Position numbers and translations under genes: made by a program. The notes beneath the pieces were generated by a model that was given only the letters and a program-made list of their open reading frames with translations, was not told the origin of the DNA and searched no databases. 64,000 nucleotides of DNA from Epilithonimonas vandammei (GTDB taxonomy: Bacteria; Bacteroidota; Bacteroidia; Flavobacteriales; Weeksellaceae), in NCBI RefSeq assembly GCF_003860525.1, contig NZ_CP034161.1, positions 1,426,001 through 1,490,000 of the forward strand, written 5' to 3'. This document shows, piece by piece, positions 17,318 to 26,327 of this stretch (position 1 is its first letter; every line of letters starts with the position of its first letter).

Positions 17318-20002
17318 TTATTTTTCTGCATTATTTATGTTTAAAATCATTTGGAACTCGACACCAATTTCTAAATTTTTTGCTGAGATATTCCCTTGAT
17401 GAGCTTCCATTATTTTTCTGCAAATCGCTAATCCTAGACCGCTTCCCAAAGGTTTTCTGACGTTTTGATTTCGCGATTGATAAAACTTATCAAATATCAA
17501 ATTCAAATCATCTTCCGGAATTTGTTTTCCAGTATTGAAGATTCTTATAATCAATTGATTATCTTTTTCTTGAAACTTAGCCTGAATAGTTCCTTGTTCA
17601 TCAGTAAACTTCAAAGCATTTCCTAAAATATTCTGAAAAACCTGAATCAACCTTGCTTCATCATATTCAAATTGAGTTTTTGTTAAAAGATTAACTTCAC
17701 TCAGATGAATATTCTTCTGGTGAAGAAGATGACTGATTGGGTTCAGCGCTTTCTGATAGGTTTCAAGGATATTGTTTTTGCTGATATTCAAAGCGATTTC
17801 GCCGTGTTCCAATTTGTCGAGATAAAGAATGTCATTGATGATTTCATTCAATCGGTCAGATTCTGTGATGATATTATTGAGAAATTCTCTTTTGATGTCT
17901 AACGGAATATCATCATCATCATCATCAGCCAAAATTTCGCCAGCGGAACGGATGGCTGTAAGCGGAGTTCTCAATTCGTGTGCGACAGTATCCAGGAAAT
18001 CGTCTTTCTGCTTGTCTTTGAAGATGAGGTTTTCATTAGCAGAACTCAATTCTTCGGATAGTTTTTTCAGCGCACGGCTTTGCTCAGTGAGTTTTTTATT
18101 TAGGCTGATATTTTCTTTCGATTCTTCGAGGATTTCTAAAACTTCTTTGAGGGAGATTTTATCTTCGTAAGTTACACCCTCAATTAGGATTTTGGCGGAT
18201 GCAGTTCCGATTCTTCCAGACAAAAGATTCTCGGAAAATTTGATGAATCTAGCATCGGCAGTTTCTGTTCTTGTGTCGATGTTATATTTTAGGTTGAAGA
18301 TTCTCAGTGCTTGTTCGGTTTTCTTTTCTCCAAGGAATTTGACCAAGATATTTCGGATGTCAGAAACATAAGCTTTTCCTCGCCAGATAAATGCATTCTC
18401 GTGATTCTGGATGTATTTGTCAACATCAATATAAATTTCAGCAAAATTCCGTTCGCGGTAATCGCCTTTTTGACTGACAGAGATAATGACAAATAATGAT
18501 AGATTTACTAAAATTGACCAGAAATATATCTCCGAGATACTGCCGAGGTAAGGAATATTGAAAAAGCTGAACCAATTGTACATCTCTATCAAAAATCCTT
18601 TGAATTCCTGATTGAAAGAAAAATAATACTGCGGAATAATCAAGCCGAAATAGCAGATAATTAAACCTCCAATCAATCCGATAACTGCGCCTTTGTAACT
18701 TCCTCTTCTCCAAAAAATCGCTCCGAAAAATGATGGCCCAAGTTGAGAAATCACCACAAAAGAAATCAATCCAACGGAATATAAACTGTTCCTTAAAATG
18801 AAATATTTGTAGAAAGCAAAAGAAGTCACAATCAAAATAAAAATACTGATTTTTCTAATATTAGTAATGTTTCTGGTATTTTTTACATCGTTATCAGACT
18901 TGAGTTTATCCAGCCAGCCATAAGGAATGATGAGATTATTTGATAACATAATTGACAATGTAATGCTCGAAATAATTACCATCGAAATTGATGAACTTAA
19001 TCCACCAAGAAAAACCAAAACTGTGATGATTTGATTACCGAAATGTTGAGGAATTAAAATTGAATAAAATTCTGGATTCACGTTTTGTCCATCGAAAATA
19101 ATCCGTCCACCCCAAGCGATTGGAAATATGAAAATATTGAAAATCAAGAGATAAAGAGGAAAAAACCAAATAGCTGTCTTCAAATGTTTTTCTTGTCGGT
19201 TTTCTACAATCGCAGTGTGAAATTGTCTCGGCAAAAGAAAAATCGCTGAAGCCGAAATCAAGCAAAGTATCATCCAATTGAAGCTTCCTTCCAATCCTGA
19301 AAATGTGTTTTTGGCTTTAAAATCTGGAAATTTACTCGCCTTTTCATAAATATCAGAAAGTCCGTCAAATGCAAAAAATGTAACGAAAACACCTAGAACT
19401 ATAAGGAAAATTAACTTCAAAAAACTTTCCAATGCTACAGCAGAAATGATTCCTAATCTTTTCTCAGAAGCATCTACATAACGAGTTCCGTAATACGACG
19501 AGAAGAGGGCTAATAAAACCACTACATAAGTTGCATTATCTGTAAAAATATTCTTAGAAACTGGAGTGTTAGTAACCAAATGAAATGTTTCAGAAATCGC
19601 TTTAATCTGCAGCCCGATGTAAGGGATTATACCAAAAATACAGACTAAAGTGATAATCGCGCCAAACGAACGACTGTTCCCGTAACGCAACGAGATAAAA
19701 TCTGCAATACTGCTGACTTTATTGATTCTTGCAATCCTGATAATTTTACGATTAATATAAATCCAAGCTGGAATGATAATCATCGGTCCAACGTAAATCG
19801 GAAGATAGTCTAATCCGTCATTCACGGCAACGCCAATACTTCCGTAATACGTCCACGCTGTACAATAAACCGCCAACGACAATGCGTATATGTAAGGATT
19901 GTTTACCCAAATCTTGCTCTTCTTTTTTTCTGCGCGATGTGCGACCAAGAAAAGAAGGGCGAGATAGAGAATTACAACTGCAAATAAGACGTAGCTATTC
20001 AT
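17318..20002 (-). CDS. Sodium/solute symporter domain fused to sensor histidine kinase (CbrA/CrbS-like)
   Basis: The 894-residue fusion has an N-terminal sodium:solute symporter module of about 13 membrane helices (to about residue 560; AWTYYGSIGVAVNDG and RYGNSRSFGAI are SSS-like). A linker/coiled region follows, then HisKA with phospho-accepting His675 in DTVAHELRTPLTAIRS, and HATPase_c with N-box FQNILGNALKFT and G-box GSGLGLAICRKI. There is no attached receiver; the receiver is the next gene. Relatives CbrA, CrbS and MxtR control carbon use, and CrbS controls acs. With acs two genes away, acetate or a related acid is the likely signal or substrate. Confidence 0.9.
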   Translation of the reverse strand: MNSYVLFAVVILYLALLFLVAHRAEKKKSKIWVNNPYIYALSLAVYCTAWTYYGSIGVAVNDGLDYLPIYVGPMIIIPAWIYINRKIIRIARINKVSSIADFISLRYGNSRSFGAIITLVCIFGIIPYIGLQIKAISETFHLVTNTPVSKNIFTDNATYVVVLLALFSSYYGTRYVDASEKRLGIISAVALESFLKLIFLIVLGVFVTFFAFDGLSDIYEKASKFPDFKAKNTFSGLEGSFNWMILCLISASAIFLLPRQFHTAIVENRQEKHLKTAIWFFPLYLLIFNIFIFPIAWGGRIIFDGQNVNPEFYSILIPQHFGNQIITVLVFLGGLSSSISMVIISSITLSIMLSNNLIIPYGWLDKLKSDNDVKNTRNITNIRKISIFILIVTSFAFYKYFILRNSLYSVGLISFVVISQLGPSFFGAIFWRRGSYKGAVIGLIGGLIICYFGLIIPQYYFSFNQEFKGFLIEMYNWFSFFNIPYLGSISEIYFWSILVNLSLFVIISVSQKGDYRERNFAEIYIDVDKYIQNHENAFIWRGKAYVSDIRNILVKFLGEKKTEQALRIFNLKYNIDTRTETADARFIKFSENLLSGRIGTASAKILIEGVTYEDKISLKEVLEILEESKENISLNKKLTEQSRALKKLSEELSSANENLIFKDKQKDDFLDTVAHELRTPLTAIRSAGEILADDDDDDIPLDIKREFLNNIITESDRLNEIINDILYLDKLEHGEIALNISKNNILETYQKALNPISHLLHQKNIHLSEVNLLTKTQFEYDEARLIQVFQNILGNALKFTDEQGTIQAKFQEKDNQLIIRIFNTGKQIPEDDLNLIFDKFYQSRNQNVRKPLGSGLGLAICRKIMEAHQGNISAKNLEIGVEFQMILNINNAEK

Positions 20003-20189
20003 CGTATTTTTTTAAGATGACAAAAGAAATAACAATCGAGAAAATCCACATTCCGAAGATGTAGATGTAAATCATCGGAAAACCGAACACTTCCTTTTCG
20101 CTATTGAACAAAAGTATTATGGGAGCGCTGAAAAGAATTATCAATCCAAAGCTCAGAATAATCAGTTTTTGTTCGTGACGTTTTTTCAT
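19995..20189 (-). CDS. Small two-helix membrane protein, CbrX-like partner of the SSS kinase
   Basis: About 64 residues starting MKKRHEQKLIILSFGLIILF, with two membrane helices separated by EKEVFGFPMIYIYIFG. The last codons overlap the kinase start by 8 bp, which suggests translational coupling. Pseudomonas cbrA is preceded by a comparable small coupled ORF (cbrX), and acetate permease ActP and SSS transporters of the DUF4212 group also have small two-helix partners. Here the match is by size, topology and position, not by a confident family hit. The start at 20189 is preferred over 20216. Confidence 0.65.
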   Translation of the reverse strand: MKKRHEQKLIILSFGLIILFSAPIILLFNSEKEVFGFPMIYIYIFGMWIFSIVISFVILKKYDE

Positions 20190-20261
20190 TGTTAATTTTA
20201 AAACCACACAAAACAAGAGTCTGCTCTGTGTGGTTTTTGTAATTATAATTTAGTGATTTGT

Positions 20262-20489
20262 TTACAATTTTTCTTCGGAATAATCGCCACTCAAAGCATA
20301 ATACCCGAAAACGCCCAATCCTCCGGAAACAATTGGTAATAGGATAAATACAATAATAATCCCGAATACCAAATCTTCCTGCTTGCCGGAGCTTAGCTTA
20401 GGAATCCCCATCACTGTCAGCCCGAAGTATAGAACTACCAATGCGAGTAAGATCCAAACTATACCTAATATTTTCTTTCGTGCGTCCAT
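20262..20489 (-). CDS. Small two-helix membrane protein of unknown function
   Basis: The 75-residue protein has two hydrophobic helices (IVWILLALVVLYFGLTVMG and IIIVFILLPIVSGGLGVFGY) and a charged tail. It resembles small Bacteroidetes proteins encoded next to MHS-type transporters (possibly DUF6814). It lies 107 bp after the transporter gene and 72 bp before the CbrX-like gene on the same strand. It may assist either transporter domain. This is inference from position. Confidence 0.65.
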   Translation of the reverse strand: MDARKKILGIVWILLALVVLYFGLTVMGIPKLSSGKQEDLVFGIIIVFILLPIVSGGLGVFGYYALSGDYSEEKL

Positions 20490-20596
20490 TTTTCTTTGTT
20501 TTAAAATTAATAAAAGTGAATTAATTTATAATGTGTTTTTTTGTTTTTTATTGATGATGTTAATATCGTTCTTCTTTTATCAATCATCAATTATTG

Positions 20597-22177
20597 CTAA
20601 TCGTGGATATTCTGATTTTTGTTTTTGATGTAAATCATACCAATCACAAGACAGACCGCAGCTACACCAATCGGATACCATAAACCTTCCAGATACCAGC
20701 CTTCGTGCCCGGCATCTTTCCCTGTAGTTACCAGATACGTTGCAACCGCCGGTAATAATCCACCGAAAACACCATTTCCAATGTGATAAGGCAGTGACAT
20801 AGAGGTGTATCGGATTCTCACAGGAAACATTTCTACCAAAAATGCTGCAATCGGACCATAAACCATTGTTACAAAAATGACCTGAATGAATACCAGAAAT
20901 ACTAAATACCATTTGGTGTCATCGTTGATTTTGACTGATTTTGTAACTTTAGGTTCCTCAATTTTTCCATCTTTCATCACAGGTCCGGCTGCTGACCAAT
21001 GGATGATGCTGTCTCTTTTCATTAGAGTTCCATCTGTGTAAGCAATTTCTTTATGGAAAGTGATCAGGCTGTCCGCAGCAATTTTGTCGTGAACTTTCAC
21101 GGTTCTCTTTTCTGTAATTCCATCAGCAGAAACTTCTTTTTTAGCAACGTCCACAGAATTGAACATCGCACTGTAAATAGGTCTGTAAGCTAAAATGGCA
21201 ATGAGCATTCCCGTCATCATCACGGCTTTCCTTCCGACTTTATCAGACAGCCAGCCGAAGAAAACAAAAAATGGCGTTCCCAGGAATAATCCGATAGCCA
21301 TCAGGGAATCTACTTGGGTCGTGTCTATGTTCATTACTTTTTGTATAAAACTCATGGCGTAGAACTGTCCTGTGTACCAGATGACACCTTGTCCCATCGT
21401 AGCTCCAAAAAGTGCAAGCAATACAAATTTGAAATTGAATCTGTTCCCAAAGCTTTCTTTCAATGGATTGGTTGATGTTTTTCCTTCGCTTTTCGCTTTT
21501 GCAAAAAGTGGCGATTCCTTCATATTCTTTCTGATGAAATAGGAAACGATAACCATCAGAATTGAAATCCAGAACGGAACTCTCCATCCCCAGTTATCAA
21601 ACTCCTCTGTAGAAAGTGATGTTTTTGTAATCAGGATAACGATTAGTGAGATGAACAAACCTGCTGTTGCTGTCGTTTGGATCCAAGAAGTCCAATAGCC
21701 ACGTCTGTCAGGCTGTGCATATTCTGCCACATAAGTTGCCGCACCGCCATATTCGCCTCCCAGAGCAAGACCTTGTAAAAGTCTCAGGATTAAAACTAAT
21801 ACAGGAGCCATAAAACCGATGGTTTCATAGCTTGGGATACATCCAATAAGGAATGTGGAAAATCCCATAATCAGAAGTGTGACCAGAAATGTGTACTTTC
21901 TGCCGATCAGATCTCCCAATCTCCCAAAGAATAATGCGCCGAAAGGTCTTACTACAAAACCTGCCGCAAATGTTGCTAAAGTTGATAGGAAAGCTGCTGT
22001 TGGATTATCTGCCGGAAAAAATTTTGTGGCTAGGACAATTGCCAGACTTCCGAAAATGTAGAAGTCATACCATTCGATAAGGGTGCCGAGAGATGAAGCC
22101 ATAATCACGCTCCAAATGGTGCGGTTTTTTTGCTTGTCGCTCAGGTTCTCGTACTGTACGTGATGTGAATCGCTCAT
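20597..22177 (-). CDS. MFS transporter, metabolite:H+ symporter (MHS) family
   Basis: This 526-residue major-facilitator protein has 12 predicted helices. The MHS signature is clear: SLGTLIEWYDFYIFGSLA in helix 1, FFGRLGDLIGRKY in loop 2-3, and LRLLQGLALGGEYGGAATYV in helix 4. Relatives move proline, shikimate, citrate, alpha-ketoglutarate or short acids with protons. An unusual hydrophilic insertion of about 85 residues (from ADGITEKRTVKVHDK to SVKINDDTKW) lies in the C-terminal half between helices. With a porin gene upstream and acs downstream, import of an organic acid is a reasonable guess. Confidence 0.88.
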   Translation of the reverse strand: MSDSHHVQYENLSDKQKNRTIWSVIMASSLGTLIEWYDFYIFGSLAIVLATKFFPADNPTAAFLSTLATFAAGFVVRPFGALFFGRLGDLIGRKYTFLVTLLIMGFSTFLIGCIPSYETIGFMAPVLVLILRLLQGLALGGEYGGAATYVAEYAQPDRRGYWTSWIQTTATAGLFISLIVILITKTSLSTEEFDNWGWRVPFWISILMVIVSYFIRKNMKESPLFAKAKSEGKTSTNPLKESFGNRFNFKFVLLALFGATMGQGVIWYTGQFYAMSFIQKVMNIDTTQVDSLMAIGLFLGTPFFVFFGWLSDKVGRKAVMMTGMLIAILAYRPIYSAMFNSVDVAKKEVSADGITEKRTVKVHDKIAADSLITFHKEIAYTDGTLMKRDSIIHWSAAGPVMKDGKIEEPKVTKSVKINDDTKWYLVFLVFIQVIFVTMVYGPIAAFLVEMFPVRIRYTSMSLPYHIGNGVFGGLLPAVATYLVTTGKDAGHEGWYLEGLWYPIGVAAVCLVIGMIYIKNKNQNIHD

Positions 22178-22205
22178 TTTATATTAAGATTTGATATTAA
22201 ACATT

Positions 22206-23585
22206 TTATAAATAAATCTGGAATTGAAGAATGAATTCGCCTTTAGATTTTGGTTCAGCAGAAGCGCTTGTATAAGTTGGTCTTGTCGAATATTGAGTCG
22301 TCAATTTTGCGTGATGACCGTCGATAAACCAATTCGCTCCAACATCAAATTGTGAAGAAGAATTTTCCAAAGCTTTGAAGTTTTTATTCGTATAAGCTGC
22401 AAAAGGCTGAATCCTGATTTTCGGTTTATCAGCATTACTTGGTAAAAGTAAACCTGCTTGAACATAGTATATGTTTCCGCTTCCAATCGTTGGTTGAAGA
22501 TTTCCTGCGCCTGCAATGGCTTTGTCTCCAATGAAATTGGGGTCGTTGGAACCAACGTTCATTATTCCGAGATTTCTCAGATAATTCGGGCCGAAATTGT
22601 AATTGTAAAAACCTGCGTAAGCGGAAAGTGCCATTTTGTTTTTTGCATTTCCTAAAGGTAAATCTGCAAAAGCATCAATCGCATAAAGTGCGATGTCGTG
22701 TTTCTCGATTTGGGAATTAACAGAAGTTCTCGTTCCATCTTTCTGATGATAAAAACCAGCTCCTAAATTGAAAACTCTTTTAGTTCCCAAGTAAGAACCA
22801 ACTTTGAAAGGCAGAAGATTAGATTCCGAATCAAGGAATTGATATTCCACATATCCTGCTTTTGAGAATTCTGGATTTCCATTGTTGTCAACTGCAACTC
22901 TCGCTGCTGGATTTGTAACATCAACAGGTGCAATATTGGTTGCAAAAGGTTTGTTTAAACTGAATCGATATTCGAATTTGCCATATTTTCCTTTGGCAAA
23001 TAGTCCCATTTGTCTTGCAAATTGGTCAGAATTGTCAATCAAAGGCCAAGTGAAAATCGGCGAATCAACAGTCAGGAAATTAAGCGTAGAAGCCATCGTC
23101 ATTCTGGAAAGTCCCATATAATAATGAAGACCTGCTCCCAAACTCAAACTGAATTTTCCTGCTTCTCCGGGTAAAACCACTGCATATTCGTTCCAGGCAT
23201 CGTGAAAAAACATTTGAGGTTTTTTACCGTTTCCATAACCTCCGGTTCCAGTAGAGCCTGAACCACCGCCGTTGATAAAAGTTTGATTATTAATTCCGAA
23301 ATGCATCAAAACCATATATCTTTTGGTAATTTGTGCATAAGCAAGTGCTCTCAGACGTCGGTTTCCTATGTTCCATGTATTTTTGGTGGCTTCGTCAGAA
23401 ACCATCGTTCCGGGATTCATTTCCGTATTTCTTAACCAGATCTGGTTCCAAAGAATAAATCTTACATACTTGTCGCCTTCAGGATTCAGATTTAATTTTA
23501 ATCCACTTCCATAATCAGGCGAACCTTGCGAATATAGGGTAGAGCTTAAAAGCGCTAATCCTATAAAAGTGAGAATTTTCTTCAT
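22206..23585 (-). CDS. Outer-membrane porin
   Basis: 459 residues with a signal peptide (MKKILTFIGLALLSSTLYSQ). The mature part reads as a large beta-barrel: alternating strands, aromatic girdle residues (YVRFILWNQIWLRN) and a C-terminal strand ending GEFILQFQIYL. A Gly/Ser-rich loop (NGGGSGSTGTGGYGNGKK) sits near residue 100. It resembles porins found in Bacteroidetes beside MHS or SSS organic-acid transporters. It begins the minus-strand run porin-transporter-small proteins-kinase-regulator-acs, with 28 bp to the transporter gene. Substrate is inferred from context. Confidence 0.82.
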   Translation of the reverse strand: MKKILTFIGLALLSSTLYSQGSPDYGSGLKLNLNPEGDKYVRFILWNQIWLRNTEMNPGTMVSDEATKNTWNIGNRRLRALAYAQITKRYMVLMHFGINNQTFINGGGSGSTGTGGYGNGKKPQMFFHDAWNEYAVVLPGEAGKFSLSLGAGLHYYMGLSRMTMASTLNFLTVDSPIFTWPLIDNSDQFARQMGLFAKGKYGKFEYRFSLNKPFATNIAPVDVTNPAARVAVDNNGNPEFSKAGYVEYQFLDSESNLLPFKVGSYLGTKRVFNLGAGFYHQKDGTRTSVNSQIEKHDIALYAIDAFADLPLGNAKNKMALSAYAGFYNYNFGPNYLRNLGIMNVGSNDPNFIGDKAIAGAGNLQPTIGSGNIYYVQAGLLLPSNADKPKIRIQPFAAYTNKNFKALENSSSQFDVGANWFIDGHHAKLTTQYSTRPTYTSASAEPKSKGEFILQFQIYL

Positions 23586-23720
23586 AAATTAATAATAATT
23601 TGGTGTTTATTTTGTGATTGCCAAATTGTTATTAATATTTTGTTTACAAAAATTTAATATATATTAATGCTAATAGTATAGTTAGTCTTGATTCTTTTTA
23701 CTTTAATCTTGTTTCTTTCT

Positions 23721-24137
23721 CTATTTTTTAAACCTTTGCCATTTAATCAACATATATTTATCAGCAAATTGTGTGATAATTAACCCAGAATTTTCAAGAT
23801 TGTTTTCTTGAGAGATATATTCTATTAATTCGTTTTGTTTCAAAACCTTATACACGGGATGGAATTCTGAATGTGGCGGTCTTGTGATATTGTATTTCTT
23901 AATCCAAGAGCTGATACTTACGTGAGAAACACCGATAATTCTTTCGATTTCTCGATAGCTTAACCCTTCCAGGTACAGTTGTAAAGCTTTGGTGACATAA
24001 TAGTCATCAATCTGTTTTCCTAATTTTTTAACTGTAAAATTATAGTTACAATTCTTACAGAAAAATCTTTGTTTTCCTTTGATAATTCCGCTTTTTGCCA
24101 CGTTTTGATTATTGCATTTAGGACATTGATTTTCCAT
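23721..24137 (-). CDS. InsA/IS1-type zinc-finger and HTH DNA-binding protein (orphan)
   Basis: The 138-residue protein starts with a zinc ribbon (CPKCNNQNVAKSG...FFCKNCNY, four Cys) like the N-terminus of IS1-type transposases. A helix-turn-helix of the same origin follows (YLEGLSYREIERIIGVSHVS). No DDE catalytic domain follows and no terminal repeats surround it. It looks like a domesticated DNA-binding fragment. It sits 135 bp upstream of the porin gene on the same strand, so it may regulate the organic-acid locus. This is inference. Confidence 0.75.
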   Translation of the reverse strand: MENQCPKCNNQNVAKSGIIKGKQRFFCKNCNYNFTVKKLGKQIDDYYVTKALQLYLEGLSYREIERIIGVSHVSISSWIKKYNITRPPHSEFHPVYKVLKQNELIEYISQENNLENSGLIITQFADKYMLIKWQRFKK

Positions 24138-24243
24138 AACTATAGCTTTTTAGCAAATGTATAATAATTTAGCAATATTATATTTTGGATTAAAGATAAT
24201 ATTATTGTTAATGTAAATTTAACAGATAAAAATATCTTTTTAA

Positions 24244-24276
24244 TTTGTTTTATAAAGATAAATGTTTCTATTTTTG
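24244..24276 (+). promoter_or_regulatory. Promoter of the arginine operon
   Basis: TTTG (24244-24247), a 21-bp spacer and TATTTTTG (24269-24276) match the Bacteroidetes -33/-7 pattern. It lies 21 bp before the GNAT start. Confidence 0.6.
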
Positions 24277-24297
24277 CATCTTAATTAGATAATATCA

Positions 24298-24876
24298 ATG
24301 AAATTAGAAGTTTCTTCAGAGAAACATTTGGTTTATGTAGAAGAAATCAGAAACGAAATGGAGGATTCCGCGAAAAAACGCGGAACAGGTATCGCAAAAC
24401 GTTCTTCAGAATATCTGAGCAAAAAAATCTCGGAAGGTAATTCCATTATTGCAATTGACGAAAATGGAACTTGGGCAGGCTTCTGTTATATAGAAACCTG
24501 GACAAATGGAGAGTATGTGGCCAATTCCGGATTGATAGTTTCGCCTCAATTTAGAAATAGGGGTTTGGCGACTCAGATTAAAGAAAGGATTTTCCAATTA
24601 TCACGAGAGAAATATCCGAATGCCAAGATTTTCGGATTGACAACTGGATTAGCGGTAATGAAAATCAACAGCAGTTTAGGTTATAAACCGGTAATCTATT
24701 CTGAACTGACTCAGGACGAACAATTCTGGAACGGTTGTAAAAACTGTGTGAATTATGAAATTCTGATGATGAAAGAACGTAAAAATTGCCTTTGCACAGC
24801 AATGCTTTTCGTTCCCGAAAATCTGAATAAAGAGAAAAAGAAAAATTTTGAATCAATAAATAACAACAATGAGTAA
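24298..24876 (+). CDS. GNAT acyltransferase, candidate N-acylglutamate synthase of the arginine operon
   Basis: A 192-residue GNAT-fold protein. The acyl-CoA-binding motif A is visible as LIVSPQFRNRGLATQIKER (the R-G-x-A loop). It opens the arg gene run, and its stop overlaps the argG start by 8 bp. No classical argA or argJ is present in the window, and the pathway needs N-acylglutamate. The gene probably makes N-acetyl- or N-succinylglutamate from glutamate. This function comes from position and family, not from a diagnostic motif. A Cys-rich patch (CKNCVNYE, KNCLCTA) near the C-terminus is unusual and could bind metal. Confidence 0.75.
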   Translation: MKLEVSSEKHLVYVEEIRNEMEDSAKKRGTGIAKRSSEYLSKKISEGNSIIAIDENGTWAGFCYIETWTNGEYVANSGLIVSPQFRNRGLATQIKERIFQLSREKYPNAKIFGLTTGLAVMKINSSLGYKPVIYSELTQDEQFWNGCKNCVNYEILMMKERKNCLCTAMLFVPENLNKEKKKNFESINNNNE

Positions 24877-26062
24877 GAAAGTAGTTTTGGCATTTAGCGG
24901 CGGTTTAGATACGTCATATTGCGCAAAATATCTGAGTGAAACTTTGGGTTACGAAGTTCACGCAGTCACGATTAATACAGGAGGTTTTGATAAGGAAGAT
25001 GAGGTTTCGCTTAAAGAAAAAGCGGAAAAATTAGGCGTGGCTTCTTATAGGTTTGTTGATGCTTCGGAGAAATATTATAATGATTGTGTTAAAAATTTGA
25101 TTTTTGGTAACGTTCTGAAAAACAATACTTATCCGTTGTCTGTAAGCGCAGAAAGAACGATTCAGGCGCAGACGATTGCGGAAGTGGCTTTGGAAATCGG
25201 AGCAGATGCGATTGCGCACGGAAGCACAGGCGCGGGAAATGACCAAGTTCGTTTTGATTTGATTTTCCAAGTAATGTGTCCGAAAATCGAAATCATTACA
25301 CCAATTCGTGATTTGAGCTTGTCGCGTGAAGACGAGATTCAATTCCTGAAAAATCACAATTATGAAATGGATTTCGATAAAGCAAAATATTCTATTAATA
25401 AAGGACTTTGGGGAACTTCTGTTGGAGGAAAAGAAACTTTGACTTCGCAGAATTATCTTCCAGAAGAAGCGTTTCCATCGCAAATTGAGAAAACAGAACC
25501 TTCTCAATTGGAAATTGAATTTAAAAATGGAGAGCTATTTTCTGTGAACGGCGAGACGTTTTCGCATCCGGTTTTGGCGATTCAGAAGATTGAGGAATTG
25601 GCTTCACCTTACGGAATCGGTCGTGATATCCACGTTGGTGACACAATTGTAGGTATCAAAGGTCGTGTTGGTTTCGAGGCTGCGGCGGCCTCAATCATCA
25701 TCAAAGCACATCATTTGCTGGAGAAACATACCTTGTCAAAATATCAGCAGACAATAAAATCGCAATTGTCAGATTGGTACGGAAACTGGCTTCACGAAGC
25801 ACTTTTCCTTGACCCAGTGATGAGGAATATCGAATCGTTTTTACAGGATTCTCAGAAAACGGTTAATGGAAAGGTATTCATCACGCTTCATCCGTATCGT
25901 TTCATTTTGAACGGAATCGAGTCTGACAACGATTTGATGTCTTCAAAATTCGGAAGTTATGGCGAAGAAAATCTGGCGTGGAGCGGGGAAGATGTGAAAG
26001 GTTTTACCAAAATCCTCAGCAACTCGCTCAACATCTATCATCAGGTAAATAAACTGAATTAG
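24869..26062 (+). CDS. argG: Argininosuccinate synthase
   Basis: ArgG condenses citrulline and aspartate to argininosuccinate with ATP. The 397-residue protein has the N-type ATP pyrophosphatase loop VLAFSGGLDTSYC at the start and AHGSTGAGNDQVRFD for citrulline/aspartate binding. The AKYSINKGLWGTSVGG and GRDIHVGDTIVGIKGRVGFEAAAA segments are standard. It overlaps the GNAT gene by 8 bp. The repeat and IS110 element begin just after its stop, so the link to argC is physically interrupted. Confidence 0.96.
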   Translation: MSKKVVLAFSGGLDTSYCAKYLSETLGYEVHAVTINTGGFDKEDEVSLKEKAEKLGVASYRFVDASEKYYNDCVKNLIFGNVLKNNTYPLSVSAERTIQAQTIAEVALEIGADAIAHGSTGAGNDQVRFDLIFQVMCPKIEIITPIRDLSLSREDEIQFLKNHNYEMDFDKAKYSINKGLWGTSVGGKETLTSQNYLPEEAFPSQIEKTEPSQLEIEFKNGELFSVNGETFSHPVLAIQKIEELASPYGIGRDIHVGDTIVGIKGRVGFEAAAASIIIKAHHLLEKHTLSKYQQTIKSQLSDWYGNWLHEALFLDPVMRNIESFLQDSQKTVNGKVFITLHPYRFILNGIESDNDLMSSKFGSYGEENLAWSGEDVKGFTKILSNSLNIYHQVNKLN

Positions 26063-26069
26063 AATAATT

Positions 26070-26099
26070 GGGGCAGCTTAATCCGTCTTCCGCTCCCAA
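26070..26099. repeat. Dispersed palindrome, copy 2, left part (split by IS110 element)
   Basis: GGGGCAGCTTAATCCGTCTT followed by CCGCTCCCAA matches the first 30 bases of the intact copies at 32973 and 37534. Identity stops after CCCAA, where IS sequence begins. The rest of this copy resumes at 27380-27461. Confidence 0.9.
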
Positions 26100-26183
26100 A
26101 CCTAACGAAGTGGTGATAAGTTTGCTTTTTAATAATAGTTTAGATAAAAAGTTAAAAAATTACATTTACAAACATATTGGAAA

Positions 26184-26327
26184 AAGCAGTAGGAAAAAGT
26201 CAGAGAAGTGGTTGATACAAAAATATCGTGTCGAACAATAAGTCCCTACTGCTTGTTTTCTGGAAACCGAATAGAATGCTGTTTATAAAGAGAAAAACTC
26301 TTATCACACTGGTTCATAAGAAAACAA
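26184..26327 (+). ncRNA. Candidate bridge RNA region of the IS110 element
   Basis: Two consecutive long-range stems occupy the left non-coding end. Stem 1 pairs 26184-26193 (AAGCAGTAGG) perfectly with 26245-26254. It encloses 51 nt with an apical GATA/TATC hairpin (26214-26217/26224-26227), leaving two unpaired arms. Stem 2 pairs 26255-26261 (GTTTTCT) with 26319-26325 and encloses a hairpin AAGAG/CTCTT. The arms of loop 1 contain GAAGTGGT (identical to the left IS end, 26107-26114) and GTCGAACA (complementary to the right end, 27367-27374). Two stem-loops with guide-bearing internal loops is the known bridge-RNA design. The strand is shown as that of the transposase but is not settled. Confidence 0.6.

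Noticed and set aside
24298..24876. Calling the GNAT argA
   Set aside because: It lacks the amino-acid-kinase domain of classical ArgA, and its activity is inferred only from position, so no symbol is given.
26100..26130. Terminal inverted repeats for the IS element
   Set aside because: The two ends show only a directly repeated ACGAAGT, not inverted ends, which agrees with IS110-type rather than DDE-type elements.
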